Shown: positions 19,669 through 29,257 of the stretch, piece after piece | How positions within the stretch are numbered: position 1 is the stretch's first letter | Layout of the letters: each line of letters starts with the position of its first letter | Position numbers and translations under genes: made by a program | NCBI RefSeq assembly: GCF_014961315.1 | Contig: NZ_CP063141.1 | Span: 2,655,123-2,719,122 of the forward strand | Reading direction: 5' to 3' | Length of the DNA stretch: 64,000 bases | Source of the DNA: Thermoflavifilum sp. | Lineage (GTDB): Bacteria; Bacteroidota; Bacteroidia; Chitinophagales; Chitinophagaceae | The notes under the pieces: generated by a model | The model's input: the letters and a program-made list of their open reading frames with translations, nothing else | Databases searched by the model: none | What the model was told of the DNA's origin: nothing

Positions 19669-20418
19669 ATGTTAAAAGAAGAACGACAGGCATATATCCT
19701 CAAGCAAATCAACCTGCACAACAAAGTGCTCTCGTCGCAGCTGGCGGCTTCGCTTGGAGTTTCAGAAGATACAATTCTGCGTGATCTTAAAGAGCTTGCT
19801 AGCAAAGGAAGCATCGTGAAGGTACATGGCGGAGCCGTGAGCCCATCATTTTATCACCCCCTGAATCATCATGTCCCCACCTACGCTACGGAAGCTAAAA
19901 AACAGATTGCGCTGAAAGTTATCACGCTGATTAAAAAAGATATGGTGGTGTTAACCGGCGGAGGGACAACCATGATTGAACTGGCTAAAGCCATCCCCGA
20001 TAGCTTACGCGCCACTTTTTTCACCATCAGTCCACTGGTGGCCATTGAATTGGTCAGTCATCCAAACCTCACCGTAATCACCATCGGCGGAGAACTCTCC
20101 AAAGGATCATACGTTCATATTGGTTCCAGTGTGATTAATCAACTGCGCGATCTGCAGGCCGATCTTTGTTTGTTAGGCACGAATGGATTATCCATTGACA
20201 AGGGTATAACAGATTCTGACTGGGAAATTGTTCAGGTAAAAAAAGCTATGATCCAGGCCTGTGAAAAAACAGCCATACTTTGCATTTCCGAAAAATTAGA
20301 CTCCTATCAGAAATTCAAAGTATGCTCGCTGGAGAGCATTCACTACCTCATCACCGAACTGCCACCCAGCTCACCACTCCTTCAACCTTATGCACAAAAA
20401 CAACTCAAGATTCTGTGA
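19669..20418 (+). CDS. DeoR/GlpR family transcriptional regulator
   Basis: A 249-residue regulator. The N-terminal winged helix-turn-helix of the DeoR type (about 1-55) has the pattern SQLAASLGVSEDTILRDLKEL followed by VHGGAV. The C-terminal sugar-phosphate isomerase-like effector domain includes VVLTGGGTTMIELA and the GxNGLS...GITDSD region near residue 170, where family members bind phosphorylated sugars. It lies 94 bases after glgB in the same direction, so a sugar phosphate from the maltose route may be its signal; that is inference from position only. Confidence 0.88.
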   Translation: MLKEERQAYILKQINLHNKVLSSQLAASLGVSEDTILRDLKELASKGSIVKVHGGAVSPSFYHPLNHHVPTYATEAKKQIALKVITLIKKDMVVLTGGGTTMIELAKAIPDSLRATFFTISPLVAIELVSHPNLTVITIGGELSKGSYVHIGSSVINQLRDLQADLCLLGTNGLSIDKGITDSDWEIVQVKKAMIQACEKTAILCISEKLDSYQKFKVCSLESIHYLITELPPSSPLLQPYAQKQLKIL

Positions 20419-20435
20419 ATCATGAACAGGTGTAC

Positions 20436-21158
20436 CTATGGTGCTTGCGGATAACCGTTTGTGTAATAATCCAGCGTGATTTTTGTTTTACTGGTTGCCA
20501 GTGTATCATATTTCTTCCCGCGTACATACCAGGTATAATTGCGTGTCTGCGATAATGAAAGCGTAGCCTTTGCAAGCGTAATATTGGTGCCTGTCTCGCG
20601 CACCAGATAGGTGCCGGCATAAGGCAGCTTGATATAATCTTTCACCCCTTTGTAAGGTATAGCTGCAAACAACACCGTGCTATCGGGCAGCGAAAGGATA
20701 TCGATTGTTTGATTGGATTGAATCAGGTTTACACATTGCGCCATCACATATCCACTGTCGACAGGCTGACTGCGATTTTCAACGAGCACAAATGGATCCT
20801 TGCTCATATCTCCGCTCCAGATGATACCATATCGTTTGCCTGCTTCCAGGTTAACAGTAGCCTGAACCAGCGGGGTGAATGTGGTATCCGTACCCGCCGT
20901 GATGCTGATTGTGGCTTGCCCGGGTTGCACAGCGGCATATTCCACCGTACCCGGAAAGATGCCTGCATAAGCCAGCGCAGTACCGGTAATTTTCTGACCA
21001 TTCAATAAAAATTGATAGGTGGCGGTGGTATTGGGCTCACCATTGACGAATTTCACCGAAGCATTATTGGTAACAGGAACCACAGGCGCTTGAATCTGAT
21101 TTTTCTTACAGGCCTGGAGTAAGATGAGTGTAAACAATAAGCTGAATAAATATTTCAT
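20436..21158 (-). CDS. DUF4397 domain lipoprotein
   Basis: A 240-residue predicted surface or periplasmic lipoprotein. The signal peptide ends in LILLQAC (Cys16), followed by KK, a charge pattern common in Bacteroidota lipoproteins. Two tandem beta-rich segments fit DUF4397: VKFVNGEPNTTATYQFLLNG with TVEYAAVQPGQATISI, then a second set starting near residue 115. An upstream extension of the frame to 21263 would overlap susD and lacks a signal peptide, so ATG 21158 was chosen. It follows susC-susD in the same direction and may be an accessory protein of that uptake system. Confidence 0.78.
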   Translation of the reverse strand: MKYLFSLLFTLILLQACKKNQIQAPVVPVTNNASVKFVNGEPNTTATYQFLLNGQKITGTALAYAGIFPGTVEYAAVQPGQATISITAGTDTTFTPLVQATVNLEAGKRYGIIWSGDMSKDPFVLVENRSQPVDSGYVMAQCVNLIQSNQTIDILSLPDSTVLFAAIPYKGVKDYIKLPYAGTYLVRETGTNITLAKATLSLSQTRNYTWYVRGKKYDTLATSKTKITLDYYTNGYPQAP

Positions 21159-21210
21159 GGCACGATATCTTTTTTTGTTGAACAAATGAACATGAGATTG
21201 ATATACCGGT

Positions 21211-22773
21211 TTAAGGCTGACTGAACCAGCATTCCAGGGTATGATAATCGGGCTGATCGGCACCGATTTTTTTCAGGGCATTCATATTCCAGACATATTC
21301 TGAATTATACCTGGGCCTTACCCGATAAGCGGGCTTACCGTTATTGTCCACAAACATCTGGCTGGGCAGCGGAAGTGTAAAGCCCGTGAATACCTGTTGA
21401 CCGGTTTTCGGATCGTTATCGGTGTAATGATATTTGCGCAGATCGTTCCATACTTCCACAAAGCCAAATCCCCACAGGGCAATGAATTTCTGACACATGA
21501 TCATCGACAACGTAAGCTGACTCGGGTCGGTAGGAATGACCTGCGAATTGCCCAGATAACTTACCACAGCCGGATCTGTGAGTTTCAAACCGCAGAATTG
21601 TATATGAGCCTTGATGCCATTCTGATAGGCCGCCAGGGCTGTGGCCATATCGCCTTTTTTATACGCTGCTTCGGCCTTGCAGAACTGCAGCTCCGCATAA
21701 GTCATAATCGGGAAAGGGCCTTCGCTGAAGACATATTTACCCGGATCGCCATGCTGAGGTGATCGGCTTAATCCATAAGGATTCAACAAGGCACGACTGG
21801 TCACCGACCGGGCCGTATCGCCCAACACGGCATCGGCGCCTCGATATACACCCGCAGCATCGGTAACCAGCATCACGGGCATACGCGGATCGGACTGACC
21901 GAATACTGTGCCGTTCATCAAGTTCACGATAAACTGTGATTGACGATAAATGCTGAAGTTGTTGCGTGTGGGACCGAGAAAATTGGCGTCGGCCGATGAA
22001 TTGCCATTAAAAGGTACCAGCATATTATCGGCATTGCTGGCAAAGGATTGATTGACCCAGGCGATGACTGAATCGGGATTGTAATACTGTGTACTTTTAT
22101 TGGATAAGGTTTGCATGGCGCGGGCTTTCAGTCCATAGACAAACTTGATCCATTTGGTGCGATCACCTTTATAGACCAGATCCCCGCGAGCCAGATTGGT
22201 TTGCGACACGCCGCCATCGGTGCGATTCAAATAAGCGAGGGCGGAGTCGCAGAGCGCAAAAACGGTTTGATAAGCATACGACTGATCATCATAATCGTAT
22301 TCCGATTTGTTGGGATCTTCAATGAAAGCCTCTTTGATGATGATAGGCCCATGATAATCGGTAGCTGTGAGCCAGCCCCAGGCACGCAGGGCATAACCTA
22401 CGCCCACATAATCCCATTGTTGTGCCTGCATTCCATTCTCAATCATCCGACTCAGGTTCAAACCCATATCGAAATACACCATCCGCCAGATTTGCCCCAT
22501 GGCATCACTGGCCGGATAATATCCATACAAATCGGCATTGGAGCTACCGGCATAGTAATGAAAAAAATTATCATAACAACCCAGATACCGGCCGTCGAAA
22601 CCCACGTCCACCGCCATCTTGGAGAGGATGGGTGCCAGCCATAAGGCAGCTTCCACATTATCGGGATTACTGGGATCACTGTTGATATCCAGATATTTTT
22701 TGCAGCCGCTGAATGAAACAGACAGCGAGAGCAGCAGTAGAAGGCCGAAAGTATATGTACCGAGCTTTTTCAT
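21211..22773 (-). CDS. SusD/RagB-family nutrient-binding outer-membrane lipoprotein
   Basis: A 520-residue surface lipoprotein partner of the SusC channel, with a signal peptide and lipobox SVSFSGC near Cys23. The mature start KKYLDINSDPSNPDNV is the hallmark of the SusD-like-2 family. Helical TPR-like segments follow; PIMTYAELQFCKAEAAYKKGD near residue 360 is the conserved central repeat. It ends in the usual ARPRYNSEYVWN-type C-terminal region (here VRPRYNSEYVWN). Two other in-frame ATG codons lie 2 and 8 codons further upstream. The ligand cannot be told; no glycoside hydrolase is directly fused to this locus. Confidence 0.93.
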   Translation of the reverse strand: MKKLGTYTFGLLLLLSLSVSFSGCKKYLDINSDPSNPDNVEAALWLAPILSKMAVDVGFDGRYLGCYDNFFHYYAGSSNADLYGYYPASDAMGQIWRMVYFDMGLNLSRMIENGMQAQQWDYVGVGYALRAWGWLTATDYHGPIIIKEAFIEDPNKSEYDYDDQSYAYQTVFALCDSALAYLNRTDGGVSQTNLARGDLVYKGDRTKWIKFVYGLKARAMQTLSNKSTQYYNPDSVIAWVNQSFASNADNMLVPFNGNSSADANFLGPTRNNFSIYRQSQFIVNLMNGTVFGQSDPRMPVMLVTDAAGVYRGADAVLGDTARSVTSRALLNPYGLSRSPQHGDPGKYVFSEGPFPIMTYAELQFCKAEAAYKKGDMATALAAYQNGIKAHIQFCGLKLTDPAVVSYLGNSQVIPTDPSQLTLSMIMCQKFIALWGFGFVEVWNDLRKYHYTDNDPKTGQQVFTGFTLPLPSQMFVDNNGKPAYRVRPRYNSEYVWNMNALKKIGADQPDYHTLECWFSQP

Positions 22774-22809
22774 ATGCATATTTTTTGAGTTGAACAACCG
22801 ATCAGAAAA

Positions 22810-25800
22810 TTAAAAACGTGCATTTACGGTGAAATTAAATACACGTGGCTTGCCTACCACGTTGTAATCAATGCCGGCCCCACCCGAGCCCAGCGTGGCA
22901 GGCGTGGTTCCGTTCACATCCGGATCCTGTCCGCTGTAATTGGTAATCATAAACAGGTTGGAAGATGATATGCTCACACTCAACGATTGAATGGTGTGCT
23001 GGCGACCTAACCATTTCCGGGGCACTTCATACATGAGATACACATCGCGCAACCGAATCCAGTTGATATTCTTTTCTACATAATCCGATTCCACACTCAC
23101 GTTTGAAAAATAATTGGAATTATACATCGGCGTAATCTCGATGGTGTTGGGTGTGGGCTTGGATGAGTTTTCCATTCCGTCTTTCAACACTCCTTTCACC
23201 ACCACGGGCGTTTCGCGGTTCAGTGTGGCCGTGCTTAATCCCAGCCGGTAGAGTTGCAATGCCGTGGCATTGAACACATCCCCTCCATGCCGGAAATCAA
23301 ACAGAAAAGAAAGGGTGAATCCTTTCCATTGAAAGCTGTTGTTTACTCCTCCGGTATATTTTGGATTACGATCACCCACTACCTGAAAGCTATTATCTTT
23401 TAGCGGATAACCATTCAATGGATTGATCAGGATGTCACCATTGTTGTTGCGCATCCAGGTAGCGCCCGTGAAAGTCGTTAAGGGCCCACCCACTTTCATG
23501 CCATTGCGCAAATTACCATACAACCACGTATCGGAATTATAGAACTCTGTAACTCCAGATGGCAGGCTTAGCAATTTGCTCCGGTTAAAGGCATAATTAA
23601 AGGTAATATCCCAGCGCAAGGCTGAGGTTTGAATGGGTGTGCCCGTGATGGTCAGTTCCAGTCCATGATTGGTTAAGCTGCCGCCATTGATAGTATAGAG
23701 CACAAATCCAGGTGCATACGATTTACGCACCAGCGGCACAATTTGATGTATCGACTTGGTTTTGTAATATTCCCCATCCAGAATCAGGCGGCTGTTGTAG
23801 AACTCCAGATGTGCACCAAATGAATACGATGTCGTTTGCTCGGGCCGCAAATAAGGATTGGGACCATTAAAGTTAAAAGCAAATCCGCCGCCGGTTGTGG
23901 TTTGTGGCAATAACCCGGGATATACCTGGTAAGGCGGTGCATCTTTCCCCACCTGTGCCACCGAGGCACGCAATTTTCCGAAATTCATTACTTGTTTCAA
24001 TCCGGATAATGCGGGTATTTCGGTGAAAGCAAAACTCATGTTGGCCGATGGATAAAAGAAATGATTACGGCCGATGGGCAGGGTAGAGGTCCAGTCGTTA
24101 CGCCCCGTAAGCTGCAGATTAAAGATCTGTTTGTATCCGATATTGAATTCGCCAAATACGCCAATCAGGCGTTTCCTGACCAGGCTCGTGAGGTTGCTGA
24201 TGGTAAGCGGATTGGCGATATTCAACGATACGAAATCATTCACCAGAAAATTCTGTCCACTCTGCGCTTCCGTGTGATTGCTGTTGTTGTACACGGCGTT
24301 GCCCAGAAGCAAAGATGTGTTCCATTGTCCGAAATTATGCGAAGCTTTTACCAGCAATTGCGTGTACAGATTCTGCACGATAGATGTGTATTGATCGATA
24401 CGGCCTTTAAATTGATAGGCAAATGTGGAATTGGCATTATAATAAATCATGCCGTTGGTGGTATAGGCATCATTACCTATACGACCACTGATCGAAAGCC
24501 AGCGAAGCGGATCATAGGTAATGCCGAAATTCCCGATCACACGCCGGGTTTTATCATAAAAATGATTCTTGTTTACTGAAAAGAACGGATTATCGTATTC
24601 CTGATCGGGAGTGTGGTTCGGATAAACCAGTTTTTTGGAACCATCCGGGTTCAGATAATCGCGCACATCCATGTAGGGCGGCCAGAGATATAGGCCCAGC
24701 AGAAAGCTGGTAGGTCCTTTTTCCGCTTTGGTATTATCGGCCTGGATGTAAGAAATCGAAGCATCCGTAGAAAGCTTGCTGGATATGCGTGCATTCACAC
24801 GCAAGGCCACATTGATTCGCTTGTAATCGGTATTGGGCACTACCCCCTGATCGTCCATATAGCTGGACGATAGCCGGTAAGTAATCTGATTATTTCCACC
24901 GGAAAAAGAAAGGTTATGCGTTTGACGAATACCTGTGCGAAAGAAATGATGAATATTATCGTAAAATTGAGTGCCTGCCGGAATGCGTGGACCGAAATAA
25001 CTGACAGAACTGGGATCGAATACCCCGTTGAAACCCCGATCATATACACGTTGTACTTCCGGAAAACGATAGAGCCTGGTTGTGGTGAGCGTACCGTTGT
25101 AATCGACCGTGGGCTTACCCGCCCTGCCCGACTTGGTGGTAATGACGATAGCCCCGCTGGTGGCGTCAATGCCGTACAAAGCCGTTGCTTCTGGGCCTTT
25201 CAGAATGGTAATGCTTTCAATATCATTAGGATTTAAATCAGCAATCCGGTTGGTGAAATCAAACCGCCGATTGGCATAATCGACTGCACTCTGATTGATA
25301 GAGGTTAACGAAGCCGTGCTGAACGTGGAATTATCAACCGGTACGCCATCTACAATAAATAAAGGCGAGTTGCTCAATCCAATGGAATTGATACCGCGCA
25401 ATTGAATGGCATCAGATGCGCCGGGAAGGCCGCTGGTACTGTTGACCGTCAGGCCCGCTACACGCCCCTGTAATGCCGATACAAAATCCGTCCGATGCGT
25501 GTTTTCAATATCGGCACCGCTGATTTTTTGCACGGCATAGCCCAGCGTACGTTCCTGCTGTTGCTGTCCGAGGGCGGTCACCACCACTTCATTGAGTTGC
25601 GAACGCGTGGGTTGCATCACAATCCGGAAAGTAGATTGATCATCCACCTTTGTTTCCTGCGGCGCATAGCCAATAAAACTGAATTGTAAGGTTTCTCCCG
25701 CCGCCGCAGCAAGCTGAAACCGCCCGTTCACGTCTGTTGTGGTTCCTCTGCTGGTACCTTTTACCTTAACGGTAACGCCCACCAGTGGATTACCATCTGG

Positions 25801-25911
25801 CGCCAGCACCTGCCCCGATACGGGTTTTTCCTGGGCAAAGCCAGTCAAATAGCTGAACATCAAAAGCAGCAAGCTGTACCCTGAGATGCGAAATGGTAGT
25901 GTTTTGAACAT
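22810..25911 (-). CDS. SusC/RagA-family TonB-dependent outer-membrane receptor
   Basis: A 1033-residue TonB-linked outer-membrane channel that imports a ligand captured by the adjacent SusD. A signal peptide ends near GFAQ (residue 26). A carboxypeptidase-D-like regulatory domain follows (about 30-105, with SGQVLAPDGNPLVGV). The TonB box/plug start is LNEVVVTALGQQQQERTLGYA near residue 107, and the plug holds LQGRVAGLTV and LFIVDGVPVDN. The 22-strand barrel fills the rest and ends in Phe (VNARF), as required for BAM assembly. Length is typical. The closest partner is susD, 36 bases downstream; no sigma/anti-sigma pair is adjacent. Confidence 0.95.
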   Translation of the reverse strand: MFKTLPFRISGYSLLLLMFSYLTGFAQEKPVSGQVLAPDGNPLVGVTVKVKGTSRGTTTDVNGRFQLAAAAGETLQFSFIGYAPQETKVDDQSTFRIVMQPTRSQLNEVVVTALGQQQQERTLGYAVQKISGADIENTHRTDFVSALQGRVAGLTVNSTSGLPGASDAIQLRGINSIGLSNSPLFIVDGVPVDNSTFSTASLTSINQSAVDYANRRFDFTNRIADLNPNDIESITILKGPEATALYGIDATSGAIVITTKSGRAGKPTVDYNGTLTTTRLYRFPEVQRVYDRGFNGVFDPSSVSYFGPRIPAGTQFYDNIHHFFRTGIRQTHNLSFSGGNNQITYRLSSSYMDDQGVVPNTDYKRINVALRVNARISSKLSTDASISYIQADNTKAEKGPTSFLLGLYLWPPYMDVRDYLNPDGSKKLVYPNHTPDQEYDNPFFSVNKNHFYDKTRRVIGNFGITYDPLRWLSISGRIGNDAYTTNGMIYYNANSTFAYQFKGRIDQYTSIVQNLYTQLLVKASHNFGQWNTSLLLGNAVYNNSNHTEAQSGQNFLVNDFVSLNIANPLTISNLTSLVRKRLIGVFGEFNIGYKQIFNLQLTGRNDWTSTLPIGRNHFFYPSANMSFAFTEIPALSGLKQVMNFGKLRASVAQVGKDAPPYQVYPGLLPQTTTGGGFAFNFNGPNPYLRPEQTTSYSFGAHLEFYNSRLILDGEYYKTKSIHQIVPLVRKSYAPGFVLYTINGGSLTNHGLELTITGTPIQTSALRWDITFNYAFNRSKLLSLPSGVTEFYNSDTWLYGNLRNGMKVGGPLTTFTGATWMRNNNGDILINPLNGYPLKDNSFQVVGDRNPKYTGGVNNSFQWKGFTLSFLFDFRHGGDVFNATALQLYRLGLSTATLNRETPVVVKGVLKDGMENSSKPTPNTIEITPMYNSNYFSNVSVESDYVEKNINWIRLRDVYLMYEVPRKWLGRQHTIQSLSVSISSSNLFMITNYSGQDPDVNGTTPATLGSGGAGIDYNVVGKPRVFNFTVNARF

Positions 25912-25962
25912 AAATAAAAGGTTTAAAATGAAGGACTTGCGTTTTTATGCAAAATCTTGGAT

Positions 25963-25994
25963 GAAAAATACGCAGAATGTCGATAATAAACAAG
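25963..25994 (-). promoter_or_regulatory. candidate susC-susD promoter
   Basis: On the minus strand TATTTTTC (25970-25963) is one mismatch from TAnnTTTG, with TTG about 20 bases upstream (25993-25991). The transcript would start near 25957 and give a leader of roughly 46 bases before susC. Confidence 0.3.
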
Positions 25995-26280
25995 ATTTTA
26001 ACAAAAAAAGTTTTTCACACAGCCAACCCGTACCGATAAGGCTTCGTTTAACATGTAACCATTTTAGAAGAGCAGGCTGAATGGAAAAGTGAAAAAATAT
26101 AGCTTCTGGTTTTAAACTCACGCATACTTCTGGTGTCTGACTTGAAAAGCCATTTGAACGTAAACGCTATGCTTATATACATCAAGAATAGGCTCGTTAA
26201 ACACCGGTTAAAGAAATAAAAAAGGCATGCAATTTGGATTTAACATATCATCATTATTCACCTTTTAAAACTTTCCCACT
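25995..26280. other. divergent intergenic region between susC and the DUF4382 gene
   Basis: The whole gap is 369 bases (25912-26280) and AT-rich. I find no convincing gene, tRNA or strong hairpin in it. The short open frame at 25886-26080 has no domain and a skewed composition, so I treat it as chance. The region presumably holds the promoters of both flanking genes; only the susC one could be suggested. Confidence 0.5.
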
Positions 26281-27186
26281 ATGAAAAACAAAAGGTTTTC
26301 GTTTCTTGCCATGTGTATGGCAGTAGCAGGAATGCTGGGATTAGGACTTAGTTCCTGCCAGAAATCCAGCAGTTCGGATACCATTCCGCCCGATAAAAAC
26401 AAGCTGGAAATTCGGTTTACCGATGATGCTGGATTTTTCGATAGCATTGTAGTGGATGTGCAGATGGTGGCTGTAAGGATCGATACTTCACAAAGCAATG
26501 AAGGTCGTGAAGACCATCATCCCGAAGGAAGGGAATGGGGTGAATTGTTCCACGATCATGATCAGGGATGGGAAGATCCCGATGAACACGCCATCTGGGA
26601 TACATTGAACATCCAGGCTGGAGAATATGATCTCATGCAATTGAGCAATGGCGCCGATACGCTTTTGTCGAGCGATTACATTCCTAAGGGCAGAATCATT
26701 GCTATTCGCATCACGCTGGGCACCAATAATTATCTCGTAAAAAATGGTGTAAAGTATCCTTTAAATTTGATCGACGGCTTTAATAACGTGTATGTGCGGA
26801 TATATGGCGATCAAATTGTTCAGGTGCATCCCGGATCCTATCGCTTATGGATTGATTTTGATGCCGGACGTTCGGTGGTAAAAGTCTGGAATGGCAGCTT
26901 TTATCTGAAGCCCTTCATTCGCGCTTTTGTAGTTTCGAATATGGGTACCGTGCAGGGATTTGTTTTACCTATGGATGCCTATCCGGTGATTACGCTGTAT
27001 AATGCTTCTGATACTTTATATGCCCTACCGAGGAAAGATGGGTTCTTTAAGATATGGGGCGTGGATGAAGGAACATACAGCGTGTTTATCAATGCATCGA
27101 ATGGCTACCAGGATAGCACCATCACCAATGTTCAGGTAACAGCAGGGCATATTACGGATATTGGCACCGTGCACCTCTCTAAATAA
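26281..27186 (+). CDS. DUF4382 domain lipoprotein
   Basis: A 301-residue lipoprotein with the signal peptide ending GLSSC (Cys26). Residues about 40-180 fit DUF4382: LEIRFTDDAGFFDSIVVDVQMV, then YDLMQLSNGADTLL and GRIIAIRITLGTNNYLV. Between about residues 76 and 106 is an insert rich in Asp, Glu and His (EDHHPEGREWGELFHDHD), which could bind divalent metal. A C-terminal carboxypeptidase-regulatory-like repeat closes the protein. Function unknown. It ends at a strong terminator. Confidence 0.78.
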   Translation: MKNKRFSFLAMCMAVAGMLGLGLSSCQKSSSSDTIPPDKNKLEIRFTDDAGFFDSIVVDVQMVAVRIDTSQSNEGREDHHPEGREWGELFHDHDQGWEDPDEHAIWDTLNIQAGEYDLMQLSNGADTLLSSDYIPKGRIIAIRITLGTNNYLVKNGVKYPLNLIDGFNNVYVRIYGDQIVQVHPGSYRLWIDFDAGRSVVKVWNGSFYLKPFIRAFVVSNMGTVQGFVLPMDAYPVITLYNASDTLYALPRKDGFFKIWGVDEGTYSVFINASNGYQDSTITNVQVTAGHITDIGTVHLSK

Positions 27187-27219
27187 ATATCCTGCTGAAA
27201 AACAGGGATCATTCATTCA

Positions 27220-27254
27220 ACATCCCGGCGTCATCCGTCGGGATGTTTTTTTTT
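27220..27254 (+). terminator. intrinsic terminator after the DUF4382 gene
   Basis: The stem ACATCCCG / CGGGATGT has an 11-base loop and is followed by an uninterrupted run of T. Confidence 0.9.
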
Positions 27255-27349
27255 AAAACTCATCCACCTGCATGCACAAACGATTGAGCAAGCCCTTGCC
27301 GGTACCATGAATTGTATGTATTTTACCTTCTGGTAAATTGATATTTCGT

Positions 27350-29257
27350 ATGCAACAAGGTTTTTACGGTAAGGTCGTATGGCGAATCGTTCTACTCAGC
27401 TGTTGGTTGTGTTTCACATCTGTATCCGTTACGAAAGCTAACGTTATAGACACGCCAACCGTCATACCACGGCCGGTATCCATGCAGGTGCTGCCAGGAC
27501 ATTTTACCCTCAACGCACAGACCAGCTGCTGGCTTTCCAGTGATTCACTGCGTAGCGATTGGGAAATATTTCAACAGGACATTCAGCCGGCCACTGGTTT
27601 TACACTTACCGTAACCAACCGCAGATCAAATCGAAATGCGATTGCATTGCATATCCTGCCGGTAGCCGATAATCAGCTGGGCGCTGAAGGATATCGTTTG
27701 TCCGTATCGCCTAAAGGCATTGATCTTTCAGCCAATAGCCGCGCCGGAATCTTCTATGGTCTGCAAACTTTGTTGCAGCTACTCCCTCCGCAAATTGAAA
27801 GTCATGAGGCCGTGAAGGGAATTGCATGGGTTATACCCTGTGTAAACATCGAGGATTATCCGCGTTTTCACTGGCGTGGATTGATGCTCGATGTGAGCCG
27901 GCATTTTTTTACCAAACAGGAAGTAGAAGCCTATATCGATGAAATGTCCCGGTTTAAATTCAACGTGTTTCACTGGCATTTGAGCGATGATAATGGCTGG
28001 CGCATTGAAATCAAAGGTTTGCCCCGGCTCACCCGTGTTGGCGCCTGGCGGGTATCGCGCACGGGTGATTTCGGCACGTTTGATCCACCCCAGCCCGAAG
28101 AACCCGCAAATGATGGAGGCTATTACACCCAGGAAGATATCCGCGAAGTAGTGGCCTACGCTGCAAAGCGACACATCACAATTCTGCCAGAAATTGACGT
28201 GCCGGCACATTCTCTGGCCCTGATTGCTTCATATCCCAACCTTTCGTGTACCGGATTGCCTTATGCCGTAAATCCGGGAAGTCCCTTCTATCGCATATTA
28301 GATAATGTGCTCTGTACGGGTAATGATTCCACCTACATGATTTTAGATACCATCTTTGCACAGATTGCCCGCCTGTTCCCATGTCCTTATATCCATGTGG
28401 GAGGCGACGAAGCATACAAAGGTTTCTGGGCACAGGATCCCCGCGATCAGGCGGTTATGCAACAAAATGGCCTTCATACCCTGGAAGAGCTTCAGAGTTA
28501 TTTTGAAAAAAGAATCGAAAAAATCATCCTTTCGCATGGCAAAAAAATGATCGGCTGGGATGAAATCCTCGAAGGAGGACTGGCCCCTGAAGCCGCAGTT
28601 ATGAGCTGGCGAGGTATTCAGGGGGGTATCGCAGCCGCCCAGCAACATCATGATGTGGTGATGAGCCCCTGGGGACATTGCTACCTCGACCTTTACCAGG
28701 GCGATCCCCTCGTTGAACCTAAGACCTATGGCATGTTACGACTCGATAGCGTTTATTTCTATGAACCGGTTCCGCCGGGAGTAGATAGCCACTTTATCTT
28801 AGGCATACAAGGCAATCTGTGGACGGAACATGTGCCGAACCTGCGCCATGCCGAATACATGACCTGGCCGCGAGCGCTGGCCATTGCTGAAGTGGGATGG
28901 ACACCCGCTTCCGAAAAAAACTGGCCAGACTTCATCCATCGCGTGGAAGCCGAATTTCCCCGCTTCCAGGCCCAGGAGGTGAAATATGCCACCAGTATGT
29001 ATCAACCTATCCTACAACCTGTACGCGACAGCCTGACGGCCGAACTGGAAGTGAAACTACGGACCCAGATTCCCGGATTGACCATCTACTATTCCTTTGA
29101 TGGCACGAATCCCGACAATTTCTATCCGGCCTATACAAACACGCCGCTTCGCTTCCCGAAAGGAGCTACTGAACTACGCGTGGTGAGCTATCGCGGAGAT
29201 AAACAAATGAGTCCGATTATCGCCATCACAAAAGATGAGCTACGAAGGCGGCTTTGA
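27350..29257 (+). CDS. beta-N-acetylhexosaminidase, GH20
   Basis: A 635-residue exported exo-hexosaminidase that removes terminal GlcNAc or GalNAc from glycans or chitin oligomers. The N-terminal signal segment is near residues 8-30. An alpha/beta GH20b domain (about 40-155) leads into the (beta/alpha)8 barrel with the FHWHLSDDNGWRIEI motif near 205. The catalytic Asp353-Glu354 pair sits in HVGGDEA, the substrate-assisted retaining mechanism of this family. The C-terminal stretch IYYSFDGTNPDN resembles a chitobiase C-terminal (CHB_HEX_C) domain. The frame is open upstream to a TTG at 27338, but ATG 27350 is the better start. It overlaps the convergent methyltransferase gene by 18 bases. Confidence 0.93.
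   Translation: MQQGFYGKVVWRIVLLSCWLCFTSVSVTKANVIDTPTVIPRPVSMQVLPGHFTLNAQTSCWLSSDSLRSDWEIFQQDIQPATGFTLTVTNRRSNRNAIALHILPVADNQLGAEGYRLSVSPKGIDLSANSRAGIFYGLQTLLQLLPPQIESHEAVKGIAWVIPCVNIEDYPRFHWRGLMLDVSRHFFTKQEVEAYIDEMSRFKFNVFHWHLSDDNGWRIEIKGLPRLTRVGAWRVSRTGDFGTFDPPQPEEPANDGGYYTQEDIREVVAYAAKRHITILPEIDVPAHSLALIASYPNLSCTGLPYAVNPGSPFYRILDNVLCTGNDSTYMILDTIFAQIARLFPCPYIHVGGDEAYKGFWAQDPRDQAVMQQNGLHTLEELQSYFEKRIEKIILSHGKKMIGWDEILEGGLAPEAAVMSWRGIQGGIAAAQQHHDVVMSPWGHCYLDLYQGDPLVEPKTYGMLRLDSVYFYEPVPPGVDSHFILGIQGNLWTEHVPNLRHAEYMTWPRALAIAEVGWTPASEKNWPDFIHRVEAEFPRFQAQEVKYATSMYQPILQPVRDSLTAELEVKLRTQIPGLTIYYSFDGTNPDNFYPAYTNTPLRFPKGATELRVVSYRGDKQMSPIIAITKDELRRRL

Noticed and set aside
25886-26080. A 64-codon frame upstream of susC.
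   Set aside because: It overlaps the susC start on the other strand, has no homology signal and a low-complexity, AT-driven composition.
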